A stretch of 64,000 nt of DNA from Mycobacterium sp. (GTDB lineage Bacteria; Actinomycetota; Actinomycetes; Mycobacteriales; Mycobacteriaceae). Below are positions 54,559-62,474 of the stretch, piece by piece. Position numbers and translations under genes: made by a program. Below the pieces are notes generated by a model. The model searched no databases. It had not been told where the DNA came from and was given only the letters and a program-made list of their open reading frames with translations. The stretch spans positions 17,854 to 81,853 of the forward strand of contig JAGQTV010000111.1 of assembly GCA_020438845.1 (NCBI GenBank), written 5' to 3'. The stretch's first letter is position 1. Every line of letters begins with the position of its first letter.

Positions 54559-55077
54559 TTAGGTGCATTTGGATGTGAAGCCAGATACCCCAGCCTCAAG
54601 GCGAAGCAGGACTTTCTTGCGGTCGATACCGCCGACATAGCCGGTGAGGCGTCCGGCTGCGCCCACCACCCGATGACAGGGCACGATGATCGGGACGGGG
54701 TTGCGACCGACTGCGAACCCCACGGCGCGACTCGCCCCCGGTGAGCCGACCTGTTCCGCGATCTGAGCGTAGGAACGAGTCTGGCCGTACGGAATCGACT
54801 GGACGGCGGCCCATACCCGGCGCTGAAAATCCGTTCCTTCCAAGCGCAGGTCGACATCGAACTCCGTCGTCTCGCCGCCGAAATAGGCGCCGAGTTGAGC
54901 GACAACATCCGGAAAGGCCTGCTCATCGGCGTGATGCCAGTCAGAACAATCAGGTTCGCGGCGTTGACCGGCTATCACCAACCGCATCAGAGTGGACCCG
55001 GATCCCGCGAGAGTCATTGGACCAAAGGGGCTTTCGACAGTCCGGTATGTCATGGCGTGAAGCGCCGTCGTCATCAT
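54559..55077 (-). CDS. ogt: Methylated-DNA--protein-cysteine methyltransferase
   Basis: 172 residues from the ATG at 55075-55077 (ATG 55074 is the alternative). Active-site loop VPCHRVVG with the alkyl-accepting Cys, helix-turn-helix with Arg finger (YGQTRSYAQIAEQVGSPGASRAVG) and the N-terminal domain. Suicide repair of O6-alkylguanine. It overlaps alkA by four bases; the pair matches Rv1317c-Rv1316c of M. tuberculosis as I recall them. Confidence 0.95.
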   Translation of the reverse strand: MMTTALHAMTYRTVESPFGPMTLAGSGSTLMRLVIAGQRREPDCSDWHHADEQAFPDVVAQLGAYFGGETTEFDVDLRLEGTDFQRRVWAAVQSIPYGQTRSYAQIAEQVGSPGASRAVGFAVGRNPVPIIVPCHRVVGAAGRLTGYVGGIDRKKVLLRLEAGVSGFTSKCT

Positions 55078-56558
55078 ATTCCTTCCTTGGGCGGCCAGTG
55101 ATTGACCGGGTGGTCCAGAGTGGCCCAAAGATGTTGGGTCACATACGAGCGCCAAGGCCGCCAGCGCTCGCTGCGGGTAATCAAGTCTCGCGGCAGGGCT
55201 GGTAGCCCCAATTGTGCGGCGGCGTTCCGCACTCCTATATCGCTGGCGGGAAAGGCATCTGGATCTCCCAGACCGCGCATGGCGATGATCTCTGCAGTCC
55301 ATGGCCCGACTCCCGGCAACCTCAGGAGCTGACGGCGGGCCTCCTGCCAATCCGAACCCGGATCAAGACGTACATCACCCGCGACCAGCGCGGCTACCAA
55401 ACCGCGTAGTGACTTTCGTCGCGCGTGCGGCAACGCCAGATGAACCGGGTCAAGGTCGGCTAGTTGCTCGGCGCTGGGAAAGAGATGGGTCAGTCCCCCG
55501 GCGGGATCGCTGATCGGCATCCCGTACGCCTCCACCAGCCTGCGGGTGTGAGTTCGGGCAGCGGCCGTGGACACTTGTTGGCCCAAAACTGCACGCACAG
55601 CAAGTTCGTGTAAGTCGACGGAACCTGGGATGCGTTGCCCTGGTGCTTTCGCTACCACTTCTCGGAGGCGATCATCGACGCTCAGCGCTTCGATGATCGC
55701 CTCAGGATCGGCGTCCAGATCGAGAAGCCTTCGGCACCGTCCGATGGCGGCACCCAGGTCACGTACATCGTCGAGTGCAAGCGTGCACTGAACGTGGTCA
55801 GGTTGCGGGCTCAGACTCAAGATCCCGCTTCCGAAGGGCAGCCGCAGCGTTCGCCGGTAGACGCCGGAGGTGACCTCCTCGCAGCCCGGTACCGCACTGG
55901 CCGCGAGGTGTCCGAACACACCTTCGTAGGCAAACGGCCGGCGCACTGCCAGGCGCACCGACATCGTTTGGCCCACCGGTACGTCAATCGCACGGAAACG
56001 GCTGCGGCGCAGCATCGTCGGGGTGATATCGCAGGCGGCTCGAACCGTGTCGTTGAATTGCCGGATGCTGGTGAACCCAGCTGCGAAAGCGACGTCATTG
56101 AAGGGCATGCGGGTGGTCTCGATCAGGATCCGCGCCGTCTGCACCCGCTGCGCACGGGCCAGAGCCAGCGGGCCGGAACCCAGTTCGCTCTGCAGCAATC
56201 GCTCCAACTGACGCGTCGTATAGCCGAGCCGGCCCGCCAGGCCGCCCACCCCTTCGCGATCGACCGTCCCGTCAGCGATCAAACGCATCGCTCGCGCGAC
56301 GACGTCGCTCCGCACGTTCCACATGGGTGAACCCGGCGACGCGTCGGGCAGACACCGTTTACACGCGCGGAAGCCGGCGCGCTGTGCTGCGGCAGCGGTG
56401 GGAAAGAATCGGACGTTTCGCGCCAAAGGCAGCCGCACGGGACAGCTCGGCCTGCAATAGATACCGGTCGTCAGTACCGCCGTGACGAACCAGCCATCGA
56501 ATCGGGCGTCCCGTGACTGCACCGCCCGATAACAACGGTCGAAGTCGCCATGCACCAC
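55074..56558 (-). CDS. alkA: AdaA-AlkA fusion: alkylation-response activator and 3-methyladenine DNA glycosylase
   Basis: 494 residues. N-terminal Ada zinc domain with Cys35, Cys39, Cys66 and Cys69 (IYCRPSC; ACKRC), where Cys35 would take methyl from phosphotriesters; an AraC-type HTH at about 85-190; and the AlkA glycosylase (VRAVLGQQVSTAAA; LPGVGPWTAEIIAMRGLGD; catalytic Asp in PASDIG). The Ada O6-methyltransferase domain is absent and supplied by ogt, the usual actinobacterial split. It should activate its own operon after methylation damage. Confidence 0.95.
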   Translation of the reverse strand: MVHGDFDRCYRAVQSRDARFDGWFVTAVLTTGIYCRPSCPVRLPLARNVRFFPTAAAAQRAGFRACKRCLPDASPGSPMWNVRSDVVARAMRLIADGTVDREGVGGLAGRLGYTTRQLERLLQSELGSGPLALARAQRVQTARILIETTRMPFNDVAFAAGFTSIRQFNDTVRAACDITPTMLRRSRFRAIDVPVGQTMSVRLAVRRPFAYEGVFGHLAASAVPGCEEVTSGVYRRTLRLPFGSGILSLSPQPDHVQCTLALDDVRDLGAAIGRCRRLLDLDADPEAIIEALSVDDRLREVVAKAPGQRIPGSVDLHELAVRAVLGQQVSTAAARTHTRRLVEAYGMPISDPAGGLTHLFPSAEQLADLDPVHLALPHARRKSLRGLVAALVAGDVRLDPGSDWQEARRQLLRLPGVGPWTAEIIAMRGLGDPDAFPASDIGVRNAAAQLGLPALPRDLITRSERWRPWRSYVTQHLWATLDHPVNHWPPKEGI

Positions 56559-56730
56559 TCAACCATGCCACCCAACACGTTCCCAGAACTAGCGGAAAAC
56601 CGACACCATCGATGCCGAGTGCCGGGGCCGCGACAGTGATCGGCGGGTGATAGCGTTGCCGCTTTCACACGTCGGACGCACCGCCAAGGTGGTGCCGTCC
56701 CACCCCGGTCTCGGTTGGAGTCATACGGCC

Positions 56731-57210
56731 ATGGTGCGTACAGACGACAACGGCGAACGCACCCTGCTTGGGTGGAGGGAGTGGGTGTCGCTCCCCGACC
56801 TCGGGATTGATCACATCAAGTGCAAGGTGGACACTGGCGCGCGCACGTCTGCGTTGCATGCGTTCTTCGTTGAGCCGCTGATCGAGAATGGCAAACGGCG
56901 GGTCCGCTTCGGGATACGCCCGCTGCAGAACGATGCGAGCGTGGAGCGAATCTGCCTTGCCGATGTCGTCGACGAGCGCTTCGTCGTGGATTCGGGCGGA
57001 CACCGTGAGCGACGCTTCGTTATCGAGACCATCGTTGATGTCTGCGGCGAGCGCTTCCCGGCCGAGATGACGCTCACCGACCGCGAGACGATGCGTTTCC
57101 GGATGCTCCTCGGACGAACCGCCCTCTGCGGCCGGTTCTGCGTCGACCCGGCCCGCTCCTACCTGGCCGGACGGCCACACACCGCGATCCATAGACGGGA
57201 GGCAGAGTAA
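56731..57210 (+). CDS. RimK-associated aspartyl/zinc protease-like protein (DUF785 type)
   Basis: 159 residues from ATG 56731; the frame opens at 56647 but without family similarity. The retropepsin-like motif [13 protein letters not shown] is clear (Asp-Thr-Gly), followed by FVIETIVDV and [15 protein letters not shown]. Family members are often called ATP-dependent zinc proteases and sit beside rimK. The next gene starts after two bases. The role is probably to trim or mature a RimK-modified protein (inference). Confidence 0.8.
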   Translation: MVRTDDNGERTLLGWREWVSLPDLGIDHIKCKVDTGARTSALHAFFVEPLIENGKRRVRFGIRPLQNDASVERICLADVVDERFVVDSGGHRERRFVIETIVDVCGERFPAEMTLTDRETMRFRMLLGRTALCGRFCVDPARSYLAGRPHTAIHRREAE

Positions 57211-57212
57211 GA

Positions 57213-58118
57213 GTGAGGATCGCAATTCTGTCCCGCAACGCACACCTTTACTCCACCCGTCGCTTGGTCGAGGCGGCGGAGCGGTGCGGGCACGACGTCC
57301 AGGTGCTCGATCATCTCAAGTGTTACATGGACATCGCTTCGCACAATCCGGCCGTCCACTACCGCGGCGAAAAGCTCGACCCCTTCGATGCGGTGATTCC
57401 ACGGATCGGCGCGTCGGTGACATTCTACGGTTCGGCTGTGGTGCGCCAGTTCGAGATGATGGGGACCTACTGTCTGAACGAGTCGGTCGCGATCACCCGG
57501 TCACGAGACAAGCTGCGCTCGTTGCAGATTCTTGCCCGAGCGGGAATCGGGTTGCCCGTCACCGCCTTTGCGAACTCGACCGACGCAACCTCGGATCTCA
57601 TCGAGATCGTTGGCGGTGCGCCGCTGGTGGTGAAGCTGCTGGAGAGCACGCAGGGCAAGGGCGTGGTGTTGTGCGAAACACGGTCGGCGGCCGACGCCAT
57701 CATCGAGGCTTTCCGAGGGTTGAAGGCAAACTTCCTGGTTCAGGAGTACATCAGGGAGGCGGGCGGCGCAGACATCCGTTGCTTCGTGATCGGAAACAGG
57801 GTGGTCGCGGCGATGAAGCGCCAAGCCAAGGCGGGCGAGTTTCGCTCCAACCTGCACCGTGGCGGCGCCGCGTCGCTCGTCCGGCTCACCCCTGAAGAGC
57901 GGTCGACGGCGGTTCGCGCCGCACAGCGACTGGGTCTTAACGTCTCGGGCGTCGACATTTTGCGCTCCAACCACGGGCCGGTCGTTCTCGAGGTCAATTC
58001 CTCGCCCGGGCTTGAGGGCATCGAGGAGGCGACCGGGCGCGACATTGCGGTGCTCATCATCGAATTCATCGAGAACAACGCCCGCCGCGGTAAAACCAAG
58101 ACTCGGGGTAAGGGTTGA
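57213..58118 (+). CDS. rimK: RimK-family ATP-grasp ligase
   Basis: 301 residues from GTG 57213. N-terminal domain [14 protein letters not shown] (typical of RimK), [15 protein letters not shown], then ATP-grasp ([49 protein letters not shown]) and the metal-binding end [19 protein letters not shown]. In E. coli, RimK adds Glu to the C-terminus of ribosomal protein S6. The stop overlaps the downstream gene by four bases. RimK is not a usual mycobacterial chromosome gene in my experience, so horizontal origin is possible. Confidence 0.92.
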   Translation: MRIAILSRNAHLYSTRRLVEAAERCGHDVQVLDHLKCYMDIASHNPAVHYRGEKLDPFDAVIPRIGASVTFYGSAVVRQFEMMGTYCLNESVAITRSRDKLRSLQILARAGIGLPVTAFANSTDATSDLIEIVGGAPLVVKLLESTQGKGVVLCETRSAADAIIEAFRGLKANFLVQEYIREAGGADIRCFVIGNRVVAAMKRQAKAGEFRSNLHRGGAASLVRLTPEERSTAVRAAQRLGLNVSGVDILRSNHGPVVLEVNSSPGLEGIEEATGRDIAVLIIEFIENNARRGKTKTRGKG

Positions 58119-59125
58119 GCACGGAACTGCTGATCGGCGGTGAATCGATTCCGCCGGGTGCCCGAGCCACCATCGAGCTACCGGTACCGCAGCTCTACAC
58201 CCACACGCCGTTGACCATGCCCGTGCAAGTGATGCGCGGGCGACGCGACGGTCCCCGGCTCTTCGTGTGCGCCGCGGTGCATGGTGACGAGTTGAACGGC
58301 GTTGAGATCATCCGGCGCCTGCTCCGTCTGCCTGCGCTCGCGCGTCTTCGCGGTACCCTTATCGCGATACCGATCGTCAACGTGTACGGGGTGCTCCAGC
58401 AATCGCGGTATCTGCCTGATCGTCGCGACCTCAACCGCTCGTTCCCCGGTTCGGAGCGCGGTTCACTGACTGCCAAGATCGCCGACCGCTTCATGACAGA
58501 GATCGTCGCCAAGTGCACCCACGGCATCGACCTGCACACCGCAGCCAACCATCGCGACAACCTACCGCAGATCCGCGGCAACCTTGATGATGCCGAAACC
58601 CTCTCGTTGGCAAGCAAGTTCGGAGTTCCCGTACTGCTCAACGCCGCGATCCGCGACGGCTCGTTACGCGGGGCGGCCGCTGGATTGGGAATTCCGACGC
58701 TGCTCTACGAGGGGGGTGAGCCCCTGCGCTTCAACGAACTTGCGATTCGACCCGGAGTGGAGGGCATCATCAACGTGATGCGCGCACTTGGCATGCTCCC
58801 GCACTCGCGCCGGCGCCGCCTTGGCGCCGAGCCCTTCGTGGCTCGCTCAAGTGCGTGGGTGCGTGCGCCCGAGAGTGGAATGTTCCGCAGCGCCAAGCCT
58901 CTCGGCGCCCGTGTCGAGCAGGGCGAGCCGATCGGCACGATTGCCGATCCGTTCGGCGTCGCCGAGACTACGGTGATCGCCGATCATTCCGGTCTGGTGA
59001 TCGGGCGAACCCAGCTACCGATCGTCCACCAGGGCGACGCGCTTTTCCACGTGGCGCGATTCGAAGACGTCGGGGAGGTCGCCCAACAGGTGGAGGACTT
59101 CCAGGCCGCTCAAGACAACAGTTAG
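58115..59125 (+). CDS. Succinylglutamate desuccinylase/aspartoacylase-like zinc hydrolase
   Basis: 336 residues, start overlapping rimK. Zinc-peptidase fold of the M14/AstE type: [18 protein letters not shown] with His and Glu ligands, [31 protein letters not shown] with the third His, [11 protein letters not shown] with a catalytic Glu. The C-terminal part (about 245-320) resembles a barrel domain. With the protease and ligase genes it makes a three-gene cassette that may remove or cleave the amide or Glu bonds made by RimK (inference). Confidence 0.88.
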   Translation: MSTELLIGGESIPPGARATIELPVPQLYTHTPLTMPVQVMRGRRDGPRLFVCAAVHGDELNGVEIIRRLLRLPALARLRGTLIAIPIVNVYGVLQQSRYLPDRRDLNRSFPGSERGSLTAKIADRFMTEIVAKCTHGIDLHTAANHRDNLPQIRGNLDDAETLSLASKFGVPVLLNAAIRDGSLRGAAAGLGIPTLLYEGGEPLRFNELAIRPGVEGIINVMRALGMLPHSRRRRLGAEPFVARSSAWVRAPESGMFRSAKPLGARVEQGEPIGTIADPFGVAETTVIADHSGLVIGRTQLPIVHQGDALFHVARFEDVGEVAQQVEDFQAAQDNS

Positions 59126-59202
59126 CCGGTCTTCGGAACTGGTGTCGCCTCCAGCCACGCGCCCAATTTGCCCGCGCACGCTGGTTGACACCGTGTCACG
59201 AG

Positions 59203-59673
59203 TCATATGCGTTCGAGAATCTCGGCGATCGCAATGAGTTCTTCATCGCTGAAGTGGCCCCGAAACCAGCTGATGACCTTCCGCTCCACCTCGGGGAAGA
59301 GCTGATCGAGCATCTCCGAACCGCGCTCGGTAGCTTCCACGAGGACACCGCCACCGAAGTCCGGGTGGGATTGGCGGGTGACCAGGCCACGCTTTTCCAG
59401 CCTGCTTACGATCGACGACACCGTGGTGGGGTTGGGGGCCAGCGATGCCTTCCGGGTGATATCCGACGGCCGCAGCGGGCCGTGCGCAACGACGGCGACC
59501 AGCACGTCGAATTCGTGAATCTTCAACGGACTGCCCATTCGCCTCAGATCGGCCTGTCCACGCATTTGGAGTTGGGACGCGGTCGACAGGACCGCGAGCA
59601 GGGCTCGGATGTCAGGTCGCGCGAGTCGTTCAGTGTCGAGGTGTTGCTCTTCCGGTACGCCTGGGGCCGGCAT
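59203..59673 (-). CDS. MarR-family transcriptional regulator
   Basis: 156 residues. Winged helix: IHEFDVLVAVVAHGPLRPSDITRKASLAPNPTTVSSIVSRLEKRGLVTRQSHPD, seen in parts, then the wing and a C-terminal dimer helix (ELIAIAEILERI). It converges on the hydrolase of the Rim cassette and is divergent from the Tat-exported metallo-hydrolase gene, which it may control. Ligand unknown. Confidence 0.9.
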   Translation of the reverse strand: MPAPGVPEEQHLDTERLARPDIRALLAVLSTASQLQMRGQADLRRMGSPLKIHEFDVLVAVVAHGPLRPSDITRKASLAPNPTTVSSIVSRLEKRGLVTRQSHPDFGGGVLVEATERGSEMLDQLFPEVERKVISWFRGHFSDEELIAIAEILERI

Positions 59674-59834
59674 CGCTGATCTCCTCGCAGGGTTCTAACA
59701 CTGCACCTCAGGACACCTTAGTCGATGACGACAGTTCCGCGCCTACCGGTGGATATTGCTTTGCGCATCCGTACACGTATACTCATGCGTTGGGGCCGGG
59801 CGGTTTCCGAAAAGACTGAGTTTGGGAGTTGATC

Positions 59835-61385
59835 ATGGCCGACGACACGTCAGTTGCTCCGTCAAAATCATTCGGCTCGAACGAAATTCAGGACTCGACT
59901 GCCGCTGGACAGGTGCCCGGCCGGCGAATCGCGGGCACTTCAGGCCGGGCCGCTCGGGGTGGAATCACCAGACGTTCAGCCATCAGCCGGCTCGCGGTAC
60001 TCGGGGCGGGTACTGCGGCGGCATCCACACTGGTTCCGGCATGTGACGACAAAGGAGTGAAGTTGATGTCCGATTCGGTGAATCCCTACGGCGGTCGCCC
60101 AGGCGGCGGGATCACGCTGCCGGAGTACTACCAGCCGTGGCCGGCGATCAAGAACCGCAACATGTTTCTGCCGGGTACCGAGATACTGCCCGAGAAAGAG
60201 ATGCGGGTGACCTTCCTGGGCAGTTCGCCCTGGCCGCCCAACGCGTTGCAGAAGGGCACCTCGATGCTGGTCGAACTCGGCAACGGCACCGACCAGCCGC
60301 GGCGGTTCTTCTTCGACATGGGCAACGGAAGTGTGGGCCATGCGATCGCACTGCAAGTTCCGCCAGCGTTGATCAACGATATTTTCATCAGCCACCTGCA
60401 CGCCGACCACTACGCCGACCTGCCCTACATGTATCCCTTCCGGGCCTTCTCGGGCGGCTTCGAGGCACTGCGGGTCTACGGCCCGTCCGGGCGCAGCCCC
60501 GAACTGGGAACCGCCGCGATGGTGGCGAACATGCGCAAGATGAACCGTTGGCATGAGGAGAACTTCGATTCCTGCCCGATCGGCGACGGGTTCGAGATCG
60601 ACGTCCACGAATTCGACTGGAAAGAACGCAACGGCATCTGCTACCAGAAGGACGGGGTCACGGTCCGGCACTGGCCCCGCTCGCACGTCAAGGACGGGGC
60701 GTCGGCCTACCGGCTGGACTGGGAGGACGCCGGCCTGTCCTTCGTCTGGACTGGCGACGGGCGACCCGACGAACTGTCGGCGGAATACGGCCGCGGCGCA
60801 GACCTTTTCGTCACCGAGGGCACCATCGACACCCCATGGCTGACCGGACTAAAGGTCGGCGCACCGGCCAAGCTGTGGGAATACACGATGGACATTTACC
60901 ACACGCCCTACTACGCGGCCGGCTACCTGTTTGCTCAGGCGAAGCCGCGGATGGGGGCGATCTGTCACTTCGAATGGAGCGATGATTCGCTGATGGCCGA
61001 GTCGGTCGCCGAGATTCGCTCCCACTGGGACGGGTTGTTCATGTTCGGGTTCGACCTCAACGTCATCAACATCACCAAAGATGCCATCTGGTCACGCCAG
61101 GCGGTGGTGTCCGACGGCGCGGCGCCGGCTTCGATGGATCCCCGCTGGTTCGTCAAGCCCGGTGACCCATTGCCGGAGTCGATCACGTTCCCGACACCCC
61201 GTCTCCCGCGGGAGGAGCAGCAGGAGCAGTTCGTGCGCGACCTGGAGATCGACCCGGAGAAGTACTATCCGCCCGACGTGTACCGCGCGCCGACTCAGAC
61301 CTGGCCGGGCGTCACGATCAACCCCCGGGAGATGCTCGCCCAGCGTGGTATCGAACTGCCCGAGGACTGGCGCAAGCCCAAGTGA
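59835..61385 (+). CDS. Tat-exported metallo-beta-lactamase-fold protein (GntH-like)
   Basis: 516 residues from ATG 59835. A twin-arginine motif (TRRSAISRLAVLG) and lipobox (LVPACDD) at about residues 46-72 lie behind an unusually long N-terminal extension. MBL fold: VTFLGSSPWPPN, dinuclear motif SHLHADHYADL with the metal ligands, later His (WPRSHVKDG), Asp in WTGDGRPDE and a late His (AICHFEW). It resembles proteins annotated as guanitoxin-cluster hydrolase GntH, but no other toxin gene is present. It overlaps the CobW gene, suggesting metal supply by that protein. Confidence 0.85.
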   Translation: MADDTSVAPSKSFGSNEIQDSTAAGQVPGRRIAGTSGRAARGGITRRSAISRLAVLGAGTAAASTLVPACDDKGVKLMSDSVNPYGGRPGGGITLPEYYQPWPAIKNRNMFLPGTEILPEKEMRVTFLGSSPWPPNALQKGTSMLVELGNGTDQPRRFFFDMGNGSVGHAIALQVPPALINDIFISHLHADHYADLPYMYPFRAFSGGFEALRVYGPSGRSPELGTAAMVANMRKMNRWHEENFDSCPIGDGFEIDVHEFDWKERNGICYQKDGVTVRHWPRSHVKDGASAYRLDWEDAGLSFVWTGDGRPDELSAEYGRGADLFVTEGTIDTPWLTGLKVGAPAKLWEYTMDIYHTPYYAAGYLFAQAKPRMGAICHFEWSDDSLMAESVAEIRSHWDGLFMFGFDLNVINITKDAIWSRQAVVSDGAAPASMDPRWFVKPGDPLPESITFPTPRLPREEQQEQFVRDLEIDPEKYYPPDVYRAPTQTWPGVTINPREMLAQRGIELPEDWRKPK

Positions 61386-62398
61386 TGCCTGAACCCAACC
61401 TGCTGGCCCCGGCACCGCGAGACACGCCGTCCGTTGCGCCGGGGCGCGACCCAGTGCCGGTCACGCTGCTGACCGGCTTCCTCGGGGCGGGCAAGACCAC
61501 GCTGCTGAACCGGATACTGACCGGCGATCACGGCCTGCGGATCGGCGTGCTGGTCAACGACTTCGGGGCCATCAACATCGATGCCGCACTCGTGCACAGC
61601 GTGCAGGAGAACACCATCAGCCTGACCAATGGCTGCGTGTGTTGCGAGATTCGTGACGACCTGGTCACATCGGTGGAAGACCTGCTCGGCCGGGCCGAGA
61701 GCATCGACTACATCATCCTGGAGGCCAGCGGCATCGCCGACCCGGCCGGTGTCGTAATGACGTTTCTCGATGCCCGCTACGAGCAATTGCTCCGCATGGA
61801 CAGCATCATCTGTCTCATCGACGCCGAGGGCCTGTTTCGGGATGGTGACGACGAACAACTCACCGCGCTCAAGCTGCGCCAGATCGCGTTCGCCGACCTG
61901 GTGGTCCTCAACAAAACCGATCTGGTCGGGCCAGCTCACATTGAGGTCATCCGCGACTGGATCGGCCTGCACCTCAAACGAATCCGCATCGTCGAGACCA
62001 GCCACGGCGACGCCCCGCTTGAAGTACTCCTGGGGTCGGGTCGCTTCGATCCCTCCCGAATGCCACCCGAGGATGCCCACACACACCAGAAGGCCGGCCC
62101 GCACGTCGAACGATGGAGCTACCGAACCCGAGCCAGGTTCTCCCCCGACGCACTGCAGCACATGGTCAAACGTGAACTCCCCGCCTCGGTATACCGCTGC
62201 AAGGGCATAATCTTCACCACCGACTCCGACGAGCCACACGCCCTGCAGGTCGTCGGCCGCCGCTGCGACATCACCCCCGTCGAACTCGACCGGCCCCTCG
62301 CAACCGGAACCAGCGAACTCGTCGCGATCGGCAGGAATATCGACGGGTCCGAACTCAACCGTCTTTTCGGGGAGTGCGAAAGCTCCGGACGTAGCTAG
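61385..62398 (+). CDS. CobW/P47K-family GTPase, probable metallochaperone
   Basis: 337 residues from ATG 61385, overlapping the upstream stop; GTG 61382 is the alternative. P-loop TGFLGAGKTTLLNRIL, the metal-binding C-x-C-C in NGCVCCEIRDDL, the GTPase NKTDLVGP and the C-terminal CobW domain. The family delivers metal (zinc or cobalt) to apoenzymes. The direct overlap with a binuclear metallo-hydrolase makes that protein a plausible client. The hydrolase is Tat-exported, so metal would be loaded before export. Confidence 0.9.
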   Translation: MPEPNLLAPAPRDTPSVAPGRDPVPVTLLTGFLGAGKTTLLNRILTGDHGLRIGVLVNDFGAINIDAALVHSVQENTISLTNGCVCCEIRDDLVTSVEDLLGRAESIDYIILEASGIADPAGVVMTFLDARYEQLLRMDSIICLIDAEGLFRDGDDEQLTALKLRQIAFADLVVLNKTDLVGPAHIEVIRDWIGLHLKRIRIVETSHGDAPLEVLLGSGRFDPSRMPPEDAHTHQKAGPHVERWSYRTRARFSPDALQHMVKRELPASVYRCKGIIFTTDSDEPHALQVVGRRCDITPVELDRPLATGTSELVAIGRNIDGSELNRLFGECESSGRS

Positions 62399-62474
62399 AT
62401 ACGCTCGGAGCCGTAATAGGCAATCTGAATCGTCCAACCACGAGTTTGCTTTTGTTTCGCTAACGTGACGTCCC

